The translations under genes and the position numbers were made by a program. The notes beneath the pieces were generated by a model, which saw only the letters and a list, made by a program, of their open reading frames with translations, had not been told where the DNA came from and made no database searches. A DNA stretch of 64,000 nt from Mycolicibacterium austroafricanum (GTDB lineage: Bacteria > Actinomycetota > Actinomycetes > Mycobacteriales > Mycobacteriaceae), in contig NZ_CACSIP010000031.1 of NCBI RefSeq assembly GCF_902705885.1, positions 1 to 64,000 on the forward strand. Reading direction: 5' to 3'. Below are positions 34,451 through 42,919 of the stretch, piece after piece. Every line of letters starts with the position of its first letter. Position 1 is the stretch's first letter.

Positions 34451-35730
34451 TTCAGGTCGAACTCGATGTGCAATTGTGTCAGGCCGCGCAGGATGTACGT
34501 CGGAATGTACTGGTAGGTACGCGCGCCCGGTGCGCCGTGCTCCCGCTCGGAGATGCGGATGTCCGTCGTCCGGTCGAGCAGCCGTTCCAGTCCCACGCGC
34601 GTTTCGGCCCGGGCCAGCGGCGCTCCCGGACAGCTGTGGATACCGCGACCGAAGGCGAGATGCTGGCGGGCGTTCTTGCGCTCAGGGTCGAAGGTGTCCG
34701 GATCCTCGAACCGGCGCGGGTCGCGGTTGGCCGCGCCGTTGACGACCATCAACGTGCAACCCGCGGCGAGCGCCTCCTCACCGACGGTGGTGGGGACCCG
34801 AGACAACCGGAAATCGCCCTTCACCGGGCTTTCGATGCGCAGGCATTCCTCGATGAAGTTCGGCAGCAGGCTGCGGTCGGCGCGCAACCTCTGCTGAATG
34901 TCGGGGTGGTCTCCCATGACCTTCAGCGCGGTGCTCAGGAGGCGGACCGTGGTCTCCTGGCCCGCGGAGAACACGTTGGTGGCCACCCGAACCACATCTG
35001 CGACTTCGGGCATCGTCCCGTCCGGGAACGTCGCGGTCGCCAGGCCGGTCAACACGTCGTCCCGAGGTTCGCGGCGGCGGTCCTCGACATACTCGGCGAA
35101 GACGTCGTACAGGTACTCCAGCGGCGTCTTGGTCAGTGCTTTGTCGGCGTTGCCCAGCCCGCCGCCATGGGTCCCCTTCGCCAGTCGCTCAAGGAGTTCG
35201 GCACGGTCCTCGTCGGGTACGCCGAGCAGGTCGGCGATCACCCGCAATGTGAACGGGCCTGCGAAACCGGAGATGAACTCGCCTTCACCCGGCGCCAGGA
35301 AGTCGTCGAGGATTTCGTCGGCGAGCTGCCACATCGCGTCCTCGTTCTCTTTGAGACGCTTGGGCGTGATCAGGCGCATCAGCAGTGCGCGGTGGTTGGT
35401 GTGCGTGGGCGGGTCCAGCGTCGGCAACTGGTCGCTGAACGGGATCTCGTCGCGGTGCTTCTCGATCAGCTCCGTGATGTCTCCGTCTTCCATCCCCTCC
35501 AGCGACACAGGGAAACCCGGGAACGGCCCGGTCACCGAGATGCACGACGAGAAGCTGTCCGCGTCGTTGTAGACATCGACGGCCTCCTGCCAGCCGGTCA
35601 CCATCGTCACGCCGTAGTGGTTCTCCCGGCTGACAGGGCACTTGCTGCGCAGCGCCTCGTAGAACCGATAGGGGTCGTCGACGAGTCGTTCGTCGCGGAA
35701 GAAATCGACCGTGGTGAGGTCTTCGGTCAT
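34447..35730 (-). CDS. Cytochrome P450
   Basis: 427 aa. The haem motif is AFGRGIHSCPGAPLAR (Cys367), the I-helix FSAGQETTVRL (about 254-264), and ExxR in EECLRIE. ATG 35730 is 31 bp downstream of a perfect GAGAAC-N3-ATTCTC site, so it is probably controlled with the other genes carrying that site. Ferredoxin and DUF1330 genes follow in the operon. The substrate is unknown. Confidence 0.95.
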   Translation of the reverse strand: MTEDLTTVDFFRDERLVDDPYRFYEALRSKCPVSRENHYGVTMVTGWQEAVDVYNDADSFSSCISVTGPFPGFPVSLEGMEDGDITELIEKHRDEIPFSDQLPTLDPPTHTNHRALLMRLITPKRLKENEDAMWQLADEILDDFLAPGEGEFISGFAGPFTLRVIADLLGVPDEDRAELLERLAKGTHGGGLGNADKALTKTPLEYLYDVFAEYVEDRRREPRDDVLTGLATATFPDGTMPEVADVVRVATNVFSAGQETTVRLLSTALKVMGDHPDIQQRLRADRSLLPNFIEECLRIESPVKGDFRLSRVPTTVGEEALAAGCTLMVVNGAANRDPRRFEDPDTFDPERKNARQHLAFGRGIHSCPGAPLARAETRVGLERLLDRTTDIRISEREHGAPGARTYQYIPTYILRGLTQLHIEFDLK

Positions 35731-35761
35731 GCACTACTCCGTTCCGACGATCTCGCCCAGC

Positions 35762-35776
35762 GAGAACGCAATTCTC
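35762..35776. promoter_or_regulatory. Operator GAGAAC-N3-ATTCTC before P450
   Basis: GAGAAC-gca-ATTCTC is an almost perfect 6-3-6 inverted repeat 31 bp upstream of the P450 start and downstream of the AhpD-like gene. It is one of the two best copies of the shared motif. Confidence 0.6.
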
Positions 35777-35814
35777 ATCTTTGCGTATCAGGTTTTCATA
35801 CCGGTGGTGCGCCG

Positions 35815-36375
35815 TCAACGAGAGGGTTTGAGGTAGTCCTCGGGGGCGATGCCGAGCGTGTTCACCGCCAGGGCGAGCAGGTGGTATCCCCCGACGGTGA
35901 AAATGAGGTCGAGCCGCTGGTCATCGTCGAAATGGTCGCCCAGCGCCGCCCAGGTGACCTCGGTGATGCGGAGGTGCTCGGCGAGTTCACCGACCGCCGC
36001 GACGACCAGGCGGTCGACAGGGTCCGCCGGCTCGCCGTGCCGGATGTCTTCGATCTCGGCGTCGGTGAGGCCCGCCCGCCGGGCGAGCGGCACGTGATGG
36101 TCCCAGAGGTATAGCGACCCGCTCGTCAGTGCCGCGCGCAGTACGGCCACCTCGCGCACCCGTGCCGAAAGGTTCGAGTTGCGCAGCAGGTAGGCGTTGA
36201 ACGTCAGGTATGCGTGCGTCAGGGGCTGGTTGCGGACCAGGGTGGCCAGAATGTTGCCCGCGTCGCGCGGATTGGCCCGTTCGGCGGGCAGCAGCGGGCT
36301 CAGGGCGTGCCGGACGCCGTCGTCCCACTGTTCGTCGGGCAGCGGCGCAAGTCGCGGCAGCGAAGGGTCGGTCAT
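35815..36375 (-). CDS. Carboxymuconolactone decarboxylase/AhpD-like protein
   Basis: 186 aa from ATG 36375, overlapping the TauD-type gene as ATGA. The core helix segment VREVAVLRAALTSGSLYLWD followed by HHVPLARRAGLTDAEI is that of the CMD/AhpD family. It has no C-x2-C, so AhpD peroxidase chemistry is excluded, and a decarboxylase- or lactone-type role is possible. It is the last gene of the large oxygenase operon. A similar gene (58124) closes another Rieske operon. Confidence 0.9.
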   Translation of the reverse strand: MTDPSLPRLAPLPDEQWDDGVRHALSPLLPAERANPRDAGNILATLVRNQPLTHAYLTFNAYLLRNSNLSARVREVAVLRAALTSGSLYLWDHHVPLARRAGLTDAEIEDIRHGEPADPVDRLVVAAVGELAEHLRITEVTWAALGDHFDDDQRLDLIFTVGGYHLLALAVNTLGIAPEDYLKPSR

Positions 36376-37217
36376 CGGATGGGTTCGTCGCCGAGAACGG
36401 TGGTACGCAACATCAGTCGCGGTGAGTCTGGCGCGTAGGGCGCAGCGCGGTGCAGTACGCCGCGGTTGTCCCAGATCACCATGTCTCCGACCGACCAGCG
36501 GTGCCGGTAGACCAACTCGGGCTCGGTGGCTCGGTCGAGCAGGTCGGCGAGCAGGGCCCGGCCTTCCTCGAGGTCCATCCCGACAACGTGATCCGCCGAG
36601 GCGCCGAGCACCAGCGACCTGCGGCCGCTGCGGTGTGTCCAGACCAGCGGGTGTTCGTGGACGGGGCGGGCCCGCCACCGGGCCAGTTCCTCGGGTGACG
36701 GATCGGGGTGGACGCGGCGCTGCGAGGCTTCCAGCGAGTGCACGACGCGTAGGGAGCCGAGGCGGCGCTTCTCTGTGTCGTCGAGTGCCTCGTAGGCGGC
36801 GTAGGAGTTGGCGAACTCGGTGTCCCCGCCTTCGTCGGCGACATGAAGCGCCGAGAGCGCGGTGGCCTTCTGGGGGCATTCATCCCGGGTCGGCGTGCAT
36901 CCGTCGATATGCCAGTCGAAGGTGGCCAACAGATAGGCGGCCGAGGAGTTCTTCGACTTGTCCAAGGTGACGGGGTAGATGCCGGCGATCGGGTGGTGAC
37001 CGTCGGAGGAATGGTCGATCCCGCCGAGGCGCCGGCAGAAGGCGACCTGTGTTTCCGGGTCGACGTTCAGGTCAGGAAATACCAGGACGCCGTTGTCCTC
37101 GAGCGCCTCGAGCACCGCCTCACCGAGCAATTCGTCGGTGGCGAGCCGATCGGGGTCGACCCCGGTCACTTCCGCGCCCACGGCGCCGGTGAGCTTGTTC
37201 ATGGTCAGCAGGCCCAT
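36372..37217 (-). CDS. TauD/TfdA-family Fe(II)/2-oxoglutarate dioxygenase
   Basis: 281 aa from ATG 37217, with AAAGGA six bases upstream. The iron ligands are His103 and Asp105 (FDWHIDG) and His256 (NRGVLHRAAP). Arg267 or Arg271 (PRLMLRTT) would hold 2-oxoglutarate. This family hydroxylates or cleaves sulfonates, aryloxy acids, carnitine-like or sterol-like substrates with 2-oxoglutarate and O2. It follows the Rieske oxygenase module by 25 bp, and the operon context suggests a further oxygenation step. Confidence 0.94.
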   Translation of the reverse strand: MGLLTMNKLTGAVGAEVTGVDPDRLATDELLGEAVLEALEDNGVLVFPDLNVDPETQVAFCRRLGGIDHSSDGHHPIAGIYPVTLDKSKNSSAAYLLATFDWHIDGCTPTRDECPQKATALSALHVADEGGDTEFANSYAAYEALDDTEKRRLGSLRVVHSLEASQRRVHPDPSPEELARWRARPVHEHPLVWTHRSGRRSLVLGASADHVVGMDLEEGRALLADLLDRATEPELVYRHRWSVGDMVIWDNRGVLHRAAPYAPDSPRLMLRTTVLGDEPIR

Positions 37218-37242
37218 CGAAGGTCCTTTCGCGGTGGAGTGG

Positions 37243-37587
37243 TCACGGAACCGGCGAACTGACGCGGTCGATGACGGCGTCGGCGGAGTCAATGGGTTTC
37301 TGCGTACCGAAGACCTCCACGGCCATCGACACCATGATCATCGAGTAGACGAGGTGCAGGAGGTTCAGCACGTCCTCGGGCACGTCGTCGAGCGGGAACT
37401 TGTCGCAGTATTCGATCGCTTCCTCGAACCGGGGCGAGAACGCGTCGTAGAACGCGTGAATCTCCGGCATCGGGGTGGCCAGGCGCATCTCCCAGCGCTC
37501 GGGTTCTGTTGGCAAACACCACTTCTCGGTGAATTGCTGGAATTCGGCGAAGACGCTGGGCAGTTGCTTCGGTGAGCTCTCGGACAT
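37243..37587 (-). CDS. Small protein paired with Rieske oxygenase, unknown function
   Basis: 114 aa. It has a recognisable core EAIEYCDKFPLDDVPEDVLN and HLVYSMIMVSMAVEV. The same core, IAYCDKFPLDDMPEDVLNLM, occurs in the protein encoded after the second Rieske oxygenase (42548). The gene starts two bases after its Rieske gene. It is mostly helical and has no metal motif. It is not a typical Rieske beta subunit (about 160-180 aa, NTF2 fold). A small accessory or stabilising subunit is the best guess. Confidence 0.85.
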   Translation of the reverse strand: MSESSPKQLPSVFAEFQQFTEKWCLPTEPERWEMRLATPMPEIHAFYDAFSPRFEEAIEYCDKFPLDDVPEDVLNLLHLVYSMIMVSMAVEVFGTQKPIDSADAVIDRVSSPVP

Positions 37588-37589
37588 CG

Positions 37590-38861
37590 TCAGACCCCCA
37601 CCGGGCAGCGCTCGCTCCGGTATTCGTCGACCCAGTCGACGGCGACCTTGTGTAGGTGACGAACGAGGATCTCCTGGTCGCTGAGCGGATAGTCGTCGAC
37701 TATTGGTTCGTCCAGGCCGTACTCCAGCGCCGCCTGGGTGCCGCCCAGCATGCCGGCATCCTGCAGCGCGAACTCCTTGAGGACCACGGAGGCGACCTCG
37801 TGCTCGACGCGCTCGCGGACGGTGCGCGCGGGATGAAAGGCGTTGTACGCCTCGAACTTGTGAGTGTTGTGTGACGTTGGCCAGTAGCGGTACAGCAGAT
37901 ACCAGCCGTGATAGATCAGGATCTCCAGGTTGGGGAAGATCTGGAAGTTGGTGATGCCCCACGGCTCGATGCCGCCGGGGTTCAGTCCGGCCGACTGGTG
38001 AGTTTCCGGCGTCCGCCACGGCCCCACCAGGCCGCTGCGCGTCGCGCGCTCGACCGGGTACATGAACTCCGGCGCAAGAAGCCAGCGCCGGGTGCCCGCC
38101 GTGGACACCAACCGGTGCGGGCCGTCGATCTGGAAGTGGCCGCATTCGAACGTGGCATCGGGCTGGCGCACCTCGGACGGCACCTGCTGCGAGTGCAGCG
38201 ACGGCACATGGTAGTACTCCTGGAACGCGTCGGCGAAGATCTTCCAGTTGCTGTTGTTGTGCGCGACGAATTCGTAGCGCTCGGTCATCATCTCGAACGG
38301 GTAGTCGTCGAGCGCGGTGATCATCGGGCCGAGGAACTCGCGCAGCGTCCACCGCGGCTCGGTGTCAAAGTTGATGAAGATGAACCCGTTCCACACTTCA
38401 CAGTGCACCGGACTCAGGCCGTAGTCGGCGCGGTCGAGACCGAAGAACTCCGACTCTTGCTGGATGAACTTCAGCTCACCGTCCAGCCCGTACCGCCAAG
38501 CGTGGTACTTGCAGGTGAACTGGCGGCAAACGCCTTTGACCTCTTCGTTGGGGTAGTCGTTCCACACCAGCTTGTTCCCGCGGTGGCGACAGATGTTGTA
38601 GAAAGCCCGGATTCGTTCGTCACGGCCCTTCACGATGATCACCGACGTGTTGGCGGCGTCGATCTCCTTGGTGAAGTAGCTGCCGACGCGCGGCAGCTCC
38701 TCGACCCGGCCGACATTGAGCCAAGCCCGTTTGAAGACCGCCTCGCGCTCGAGTTCGTAGAACTCCGGTGAGGTCGAGTCGCGGAATGACACCGGCCCGT
38801 TGCCGAGGCCGGGGTAGTGCCCGGTCCAGCTTCCCTCCGCCGGTTTAGGCCACTTGACCAT
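37590..38861 (-). CDS. Rieske non-haem iron oxygenase, alpha subunit
   Basis: 423 aa. Rieske ligands are Cys91-x-His93 (NICRHRGNK) and Cys117-x2-His120 (FTCKYHAWRY). The mononuclear iron motif is DAFQEYYHVPSLH, with His218 and His223. The family adds O2 to aromatic or alicyclic rings, or hydroxylates or demethylates them. A dedicated reductase is encoded two genes upstream (39681). It is a close paralogue of the enzyme at 42919, with all ligands at the same residue numbers, so the two probably act on successive or related intermediates. Confidence 0.96.
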   Translation of the reverse strand: MVKWPKPAEGSWTGHYPGLGNGPVSFRDSTSPEFYELEREAVFKRAWLNVGRVEELPRVGSYFTKEIDAANTSVIIVKGRDERIRAFYNICRHRGNKLVWNDYPNEEVKGVCRQFTCKYHAWRYGLDGELKFIQQESEFFGLDRADYGLSPVHCEVWNGFIFINFDTEPRWTLREFLGPMITALDDYPFEMMTERYEFVAHNNSNWKIFADAFQEYYHVPSLHSQQVPSEVRQPDATFECGHFQIDGPHRLVSTAGTRRWLLAPEFMYPVERATRSGLVGPWRTPETHQSAGLNPGGIEPWGITNFQIFPNLEILIYHGWYLLYRYWPTSHNTHKFEAYNAFHPARTVRERVEHEVASVVLKEFALQDAGMLGGTQAALEYGLDEPIVDDYPLSDQEILVRHLHKVAVDWVDEYRSERCPVGV

Positions 38862-38915
38862 GCGAACCTCCCTGTGCTGGTTGAACTTGCGACCGGAATC
38901 CGGGCCTTGTGGTCA

Positions 38916-39659
38916 TCACATCACCGATCCACCGTTGACGCCGAGGGTCTGTCCGGTGATGAACCCTGCCTCGTCCGAGCACAGAAATCCGACCGCTGCG
39001 GCAATGTCGTCGCTCGTGCCGAGGTGTCCGATCGGAATGCTGGCTGCCATCTGCTCATTGGGAGGCAGATGACCTTCGGCCTGCGACTTGTGCTGCATCG
39101 GCGTCTCGATACCAGACGGTGGAATGTTGTTGACGGTGATGCCCACCGACCCGTATTCACGCGCGAACGACTTGGTCAACGAGATCAGCGCACCTTTTGA
39201 CGCGGCATAGTGCGCCATCCCGGGTGATCCCCGTTGAGCGCTCGACGACGAAATCATCACGATGCGGCCCCAGCGCGCCTCGATCATGTCGGGCAGTGCG
39301 CACTGAGCGCAGTAGAACGTCCCGCTGAGATTCACGTCGATCATCCGCGTCCACGCCTGCGGCGTGATCTCCAGGGCGGGCGCGAAGTCCACGATGCCTG
39401 CGCTGGTGACCAGGATGTGCACCGGCCCGAGCTCGGTGCGGACCTTGGCGAACGCTTCACCGACGGCAGCGTGATCGCTGACGTCGACCGCCACAGCCAG
39501 CGCCGTCACTCCGTCGGCGCGAAGCGCGTCGACAACCCGTTGGGCGGCAACCTCATCGAGATCCAGCACGGCGACCGCGTGGCCGCGCCTGCCTAGCTCG
39601 CGGCATGTCGCCTCGCCCATGCCGGAAGCGCCCCCGGTGACGACTGCTACCCGCGCCAT
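38916..39659 (-). CDS. Short-chain dehydrogenase/reductase (SDR)
   Basis: 247 aa. The cofactor motif is VTGGASGMGEAT, catalytic Ser in MISSSSAQ, and Tyr/Lys in YAASK. The tail is FITGQTLGVNGGSVM. It probably oxidises a diol or alcohol formed by the neighbouring oxygenases. It is the intact relative of the 56-aa deleted SDR at 54999, which keeps only the two ends of this sequence. Confidence 0.94.
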   Translation of the reverse strand: MARVAVVTGGASGMGEATCRELGRRGHAVAVLDLDEVAAQRVVDALRADGVTALAVAVDVSDHAAVGEAFAKVRTELGPVHILVTSAGIVDFAPALEITPQAWTRMIDVNLSGTFYCAQCALPDMIEARWGRIVMISSSSAQRGSPGMAHYAASKGALISLTKSFAREYGSVGITVNNIPPSGIETPMQHKSQAEGHLPPNEQMAASIPIGHLGTSDDIAAAVGFLCSDEAGFITGQTLGVNGGSVM

Positions 39660-39680
39660 GCGCTCACCCCCACCCTGTTG

Positions 39681-40751
39681 TCACTCATAGATGATGTGAA
39701 CCTTCCGGCTGGCGGGCAGTGATTGACAGGTGAGCACCCAGCCCTCCTCGACCTCGTCGTCCTCGAGTGCGTCGTTGTTCAGCATCCGGGCGCTGCCCTC
39801 GACCACTCGAGCCATACATGTTCCACAGGAACCGGTTTCGCACGAAGACGGTGCTCGCAGGCCCGCCATCCGGGCAGTCTGCAGGAGCGTGTTTCCGGCG
39901 CGATAGGCAGCGTTCGTCCGGTTCCGGTCCAGCTCGATGACGACTTCTTCCGTCGGCTCGGCGGAATCCTCCGTGACGCCCAGCGGCACCTGCGCCACCG
40001 AGAAGCGCTCGAGATGGACCCGGGTGCCTGGTGCGCCGGACTTCAACACCGCCTTCTCCACGGTTTCCATGAAAGGCGCCGGGCCACAGATGTAATAGTC
40101 GGCCGAGTCGACGGGGTCGACAGGGTCGATGAAGTGCTCGATCGCCGACGGCGTCACCACACCGCCGTCCTCGTCGAAGTGATGGACGATGACCAGCCGG
40201 TCTGGGTGCGCGTCGGCCAGTCCATCAAGCACTCGCGCGAAGATGGCGGACTCGCGGGCCCGGTTGGCGTAGAAGAGCCGGATGGGTCTGCTCGATGTGG
40301 CCAACACCGTGCGGACCAACGAGATGATCGGGGTGATTCCGCTGCCGCCCGCGAAGGCGACCAGTACATCGGCAGCGTCGCTTGCTTCACGCAACACGAA
40401 GCGGCCCTCCGGCGGTGCGGCATGGAGTTCGACACCTTCTGCTGCGGTGTCGTTGATCCAGTTGGACACCGCACCTCCGGGGTCGCGCTTGACCGTGATC
40501 TGCAGTTCGTCTTGGACCGGCGCTGACGACATCGAGTAACAGCGACGAAGTTCCCGGCCGTCGAGGGTGACCCGCACGGTCAGGAACTGTCCTGCCTGAT
40601 AACGGAATTCGGACGAGCAGTGCTCAGGCACATCGAGAACCAGCGACACCGCGTCGGCCGTCTCGCGTACCACTCGTGTGATGCGTAAGGACGCGAACCC
40701 CGCTGCACCACTGACATCTGTGGCACCTCCGCCATCGGCGACTCCGCTCAT
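39681..40751 (-). CDS. Oxygenase reductase, FAD and [2Fe-2S] (KshB/HpaC-like class)
   Basis: 356 aa from ATG 40751. An FAD domain (RRCYSMSSAP), an NAD domain (AFAGGSGITPIISLVR) and a C-terminal plant-type [2Fe-2S] domain (CETGSCGTCMARV, then LTCQSL) are present, in the order of 3-ketosteroid-9-alpha-hydroxylase-type reductases. It would supply electrons to the Rieske oxygenases of this operon. The upstream in-frame ATG 40769 would lie inside a MarR-type operator, so ATG 40751 is preferred. Confidence 0.95.
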   Translation of the reverse strand: MSGVADGGGATDVSGAAGFASLRITRVVRETADAVSLVLDVPEHCSSEFRYQAGQFLTVRVTLDGRELRRCYSMSSAPVQDELQITVKRDPGGAVSNWINDTAAEGVELHAAPPEGRFVLREASDAADVLVAFAGGSGITPIISLVRTVLATSSRPIRLFYANRARESAIFARVLDGLADAHPDRLVIVHHFDEDGGVVTPSAIEHFIDPVDPVDSADYYICGPAPFMETVEKAVLKSGAPGTRVHLERFSVAQVPLGVTEDSAEPTEEVVIELDRNRTNAAYRAGNTLLQTARMAGLRAPSSCETGSCGTCMARVVEGSARMLNNDALEDDEVEEGWVLTCQSLPASRKVHIIYE

Positions 40752-40764
40752 CACCTCGGACAAT

Positions 40765-40798
40765 ATCAAGTACTTGTCATCATTATCAAGTACTTACT
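40765..40798. promoter_or_regulatory. Tandem MarR-type operators
   Basis: ATCAAGTACTTGTC (core 40767-40776) and ATCAAGTACTTACT (core from 40787) repeat exactly 20 bp apart, two helical turns. CAAGTACTTG is a perfect palindrome. They fill the 45-bp gap between the MarR gene and the reductase, where a protein bound there would block the reductase promoter. Confidence 0.65.
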
Positions 40799-41252
40799 AC
40801 TGGCGCTCGATCGGGTCGCTGTCCACCTTGTGCCCCGTCCCCTGCTCGATGACCCGGCTGAGCAGCTCCCGTAGGGTTGCCTGCTCGTCGCTGCTGAGCA
40901 CGCCGAACACCTTGTGGTGCGCGTCGATCGCATCGTTGACGACCGCATTGGCGACCTTGCGCCCCTCGTCGGTGAGATAGGCCTGCAGCATCCGGCCGTG
41001 TTGCGGATTCTGCTTGCGCTCCACCAGCCCGCGGCGCTCGAGTTCTTTCACTGCCAACTGCACGCCCTGGGGACTGATGAGGAGCCGGCGCGCAAGGTCA
41101 GCCCCGGACAGCCCCGGCTCGCGGACCAGCTGGCGCAGCATGCCGATCTGCGCGGTGCTGACGCCGTGCTCGCTCACCGAGTCGTTCACGGTCGTCAACG
41201 CGAAGTACCACGCCTGCTTGAGCAGCCAGAGGATGTTGTCGGATTGTTCCAT
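40797..41252 (-). CDS. MarR-family transcriptional regulator
   Basis: 151 aa from ATG 41252. A second ATG six bases upstream lies too close to the GGAG ribosome site. The winged helix is readable as LSGADLARRLLISPQGVQLA, followed by VKELERRGLVERKQN and the wing HGRMLQAYLTDEG. It sits inside the oxygenase operon between the amidohydrolase and the reductase. Such regulators usually repress catabolic operons until a pathway compound binds. The tandem CAAGTACTTG sites next to its stop are the likely target. Confidence 0.93.
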   Translation of the reverse strand: MEQSDNILWLLKQAWYFALTTVNDSVSEHGVSTAQIGMLRQLVREPGLSGADLARRLLISPQGVQLAVKELERRGLVERKQNPQHGRMLQAYLTDEGRKVANAVVNDAIDAHHKVFGVLSSDEQATLRELLSRVIEQGTGHKVDSDPIERQ

Positions 41253-41291
41253 TCCCATCTCCTGCCGTTCTCCTGCCGTGACCTCCTGACG

Positions 41292-42551
41292 TTAGCGCTT
41301 GATGACCTGACCGTCCTTCATCACGAAGCGGACGTCGAGCGTGGTGGTGATGTCGCGCGACGGATCGCCGGGAACGGCGATGATGTCGGCGAGATAGCCG
41401 GGAGCGAGCCGGCCGAGATCATCGTCGGCCTCGATGAGCTCAGCGCTGGTGATCGTCGCGGCGCGCAACGCCTGCATCGGCGTCATCCCGCGAGCGACCA
41501 GCGCGCCCAGCTCCCTGGCGTTCTGGCCGTGCGGCACCGCGGGAGCATCTGTACCGCAGGCGATCCGGACACCGGCGGCGATCGCTTTCGGGAGCATCGC
41601 CTGCGCCTGCGGAAAAACCACCTCGGCCTTCCTACGCAACTCCGGCGCGATCCGGTCGATCGCCATCGCCTCGGTGAGGTAGGTCGTCGACACCAGGAAC
41701 GTGCCGTGGTCGACCATCATCTGGATGGTGTCGTCGGAGGCGAGGAAACCGTGCTCGATACAGTCGATGCCCGCTCGGATGCAGGCGCGTATCGCGCTGT
41801 CGCCGACCGCGTGGGCGGCGACGCGGACGCCGGCGCGGTGCGCCTCGTCGGCGATGGCCGCGAACTCGTCGTCGGAGTACTGCTGGGCACCGGGAGCGGT
41901 GCTGTGTGACATCACCCCGCCCGACGCAGACACCTTGATCAGCTTCGCCCCGTGTCGGATCTGGTAGCGCACACAGGTACGCACGTCGTCGACGCCGTTG
42001 GCGATGCCTTCGGCGACCGACAGCGGCATGATTCCCGGCGCCAGTCGCTGAAAGACCGTCGGATCCAGGTGCCCACCGTAGGGTGTCACCGCGTGCCCGG
42101 CCGGGAAGATCCTGGGTCCGACGTGCCAGCCCTGGTCGATGGCGCGCTGCAGCGCCACGTCCAGCAGGTAGCCACCGGTCTTGACCATGAGCCCGAGATT
42201 GCGGACGGTGGTGAAGCCCGCCTCCAGCGTGGTCCGTGCGTTCACCGCCCCGCGCAGCGTCCGGTAGACGGGGTCATCCTGCACTCCGTGCATGGGGCTG
42301 GGCAGGCCCTCGGGCCCACCGGGTCCGCCGATGAGCAGATTGAGTTCCATGTCCATCAGGCCCGGCAGCAACGTCACATCGCCCAATTCGATGACATCTG
42401 CCGAGTTCGGCAGCGGATCCACAGGATTGATCGCCTGGATCCGGCTTCCCTCGATCACCACGACGGCGGGCGAATGCACCTCGCCGGCATCGATGTCGGC
42501 CCACCGGTCCGCACGCAGCACCGTGACCGCGCCCCCGCGGGGTTCGGTCAC
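41292..42551 (-). CDS. Amidohydrolase-superfamily protein with altered metal site
   Basis: 419 aa from GTG 42551 (GTGA overlap). The composite fold of imidazolonepropionase-like amidohydrolases is clear: GDVTLLPGLMDME, KLIKVSASGGVMSHS (Lys bridge), RVAAHAVGD, CIEHGF and CGTDAPAVPHG. The strand-1 His-x-His is replaced by Glu69-x-Asn71 (LMDMELN), so two standard ligands are missing while the Lys, two later His and the Asp remain. It may use one metal or have a new activity. It follows the Rieske-partner gene in the oxygenase operon. Confidence 0.9.
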   Translation of the reverse strand: MTEPRGGAVTVLRADRWADIDAGEVHSPAVVVIEGSRIQAINPVDPLPNSADVIELGDVTLLPGLMDMELNLLIGGPGGPEGLPSPMHGVQDDPVYRTLRGAVNARTTLEAGFTTVRNLGLMVKTGGYLLDVALQRAIDQGWHVGPRIFPAGHAVTPYGGHLDPTVFQRLAPGIMPLSVAEGIANGVDDVRTCVRYQIRHGAKLIKVSASGGVMSHSTAPGAQQYSDDEFAAIADEAHRAGVRVAAHAVGDSAIRACIRAGIDCIEHGFLASDDTIQMMVDHGTFLVSTTYLTEAMAIDRIAPELRRKAEVVFPQAQAMLPKAIAAGVRIACGTDAPAVPHGQNARELGALVARGMTPMQALRAATITSAELIEADDDLGRLAPGYLADIIAVPGDPSRDITTTLDVRFVMKDGQVIKR

Positions 42552-42919
42552 GGGCGAGGTTCGGAGTCGCAGTTCAACCAGGTAGCACCAGAGTCAGGGA
42601 CCTTCGGCTGCTTCCAGCACTCCACCGGGAACGACACAATGATCATGGAATAGAGCAGGTGCATCAGGTTGAGGACGTCCTCGGGCATGTCGTCGAGCGG
42701 AAACTTGTCGCAATAGGCGATCGCTTCTTCTGCCCGTGCGGTGATGGCATCGTAGAAAGCCTGCATCTCGGCCATCGAACTGGCCAGCCGCTTCGCGTAC
42801 CGAAGCGGCTCGGAGCCGAGGCACCAGTCGGAATACTGCTCCAGATCGGCGAATTCAGCAGGAAGCTTCGGCTGCTCTGTCACTGTGCCGGTAGCCGTCG
42901 CGTCGATTCTCGGCACCAT
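42548..42919 (-). CDS. Small protein paired with Rieske oxygenase, unknown function
   Basis: 123 aa from ATG 42919 (TGATG overlap with the Rieske gene). It is a paralogue of the protein at 37243, sharing the CDKFPLDDxPEDVLNL core and a YSMIIVSFPVE segment. The overlap means that oxygenase and partner are made together. The same two-gene unit occurs twice in this operon, which argues for a real physical partnership. Confidence 0.85.
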   Translation of the reverse strand: MVPRIDATATGTVTEQPKLPAEFADLEQYSDWCLGSEPLRYAKRLASSMAEMQAFYDAITARAEEAIAYCDKFPLDDMPEDVLNLMHLLYSMIIVSFPVECWKQPKVPDSGATWLNCDSEPRP

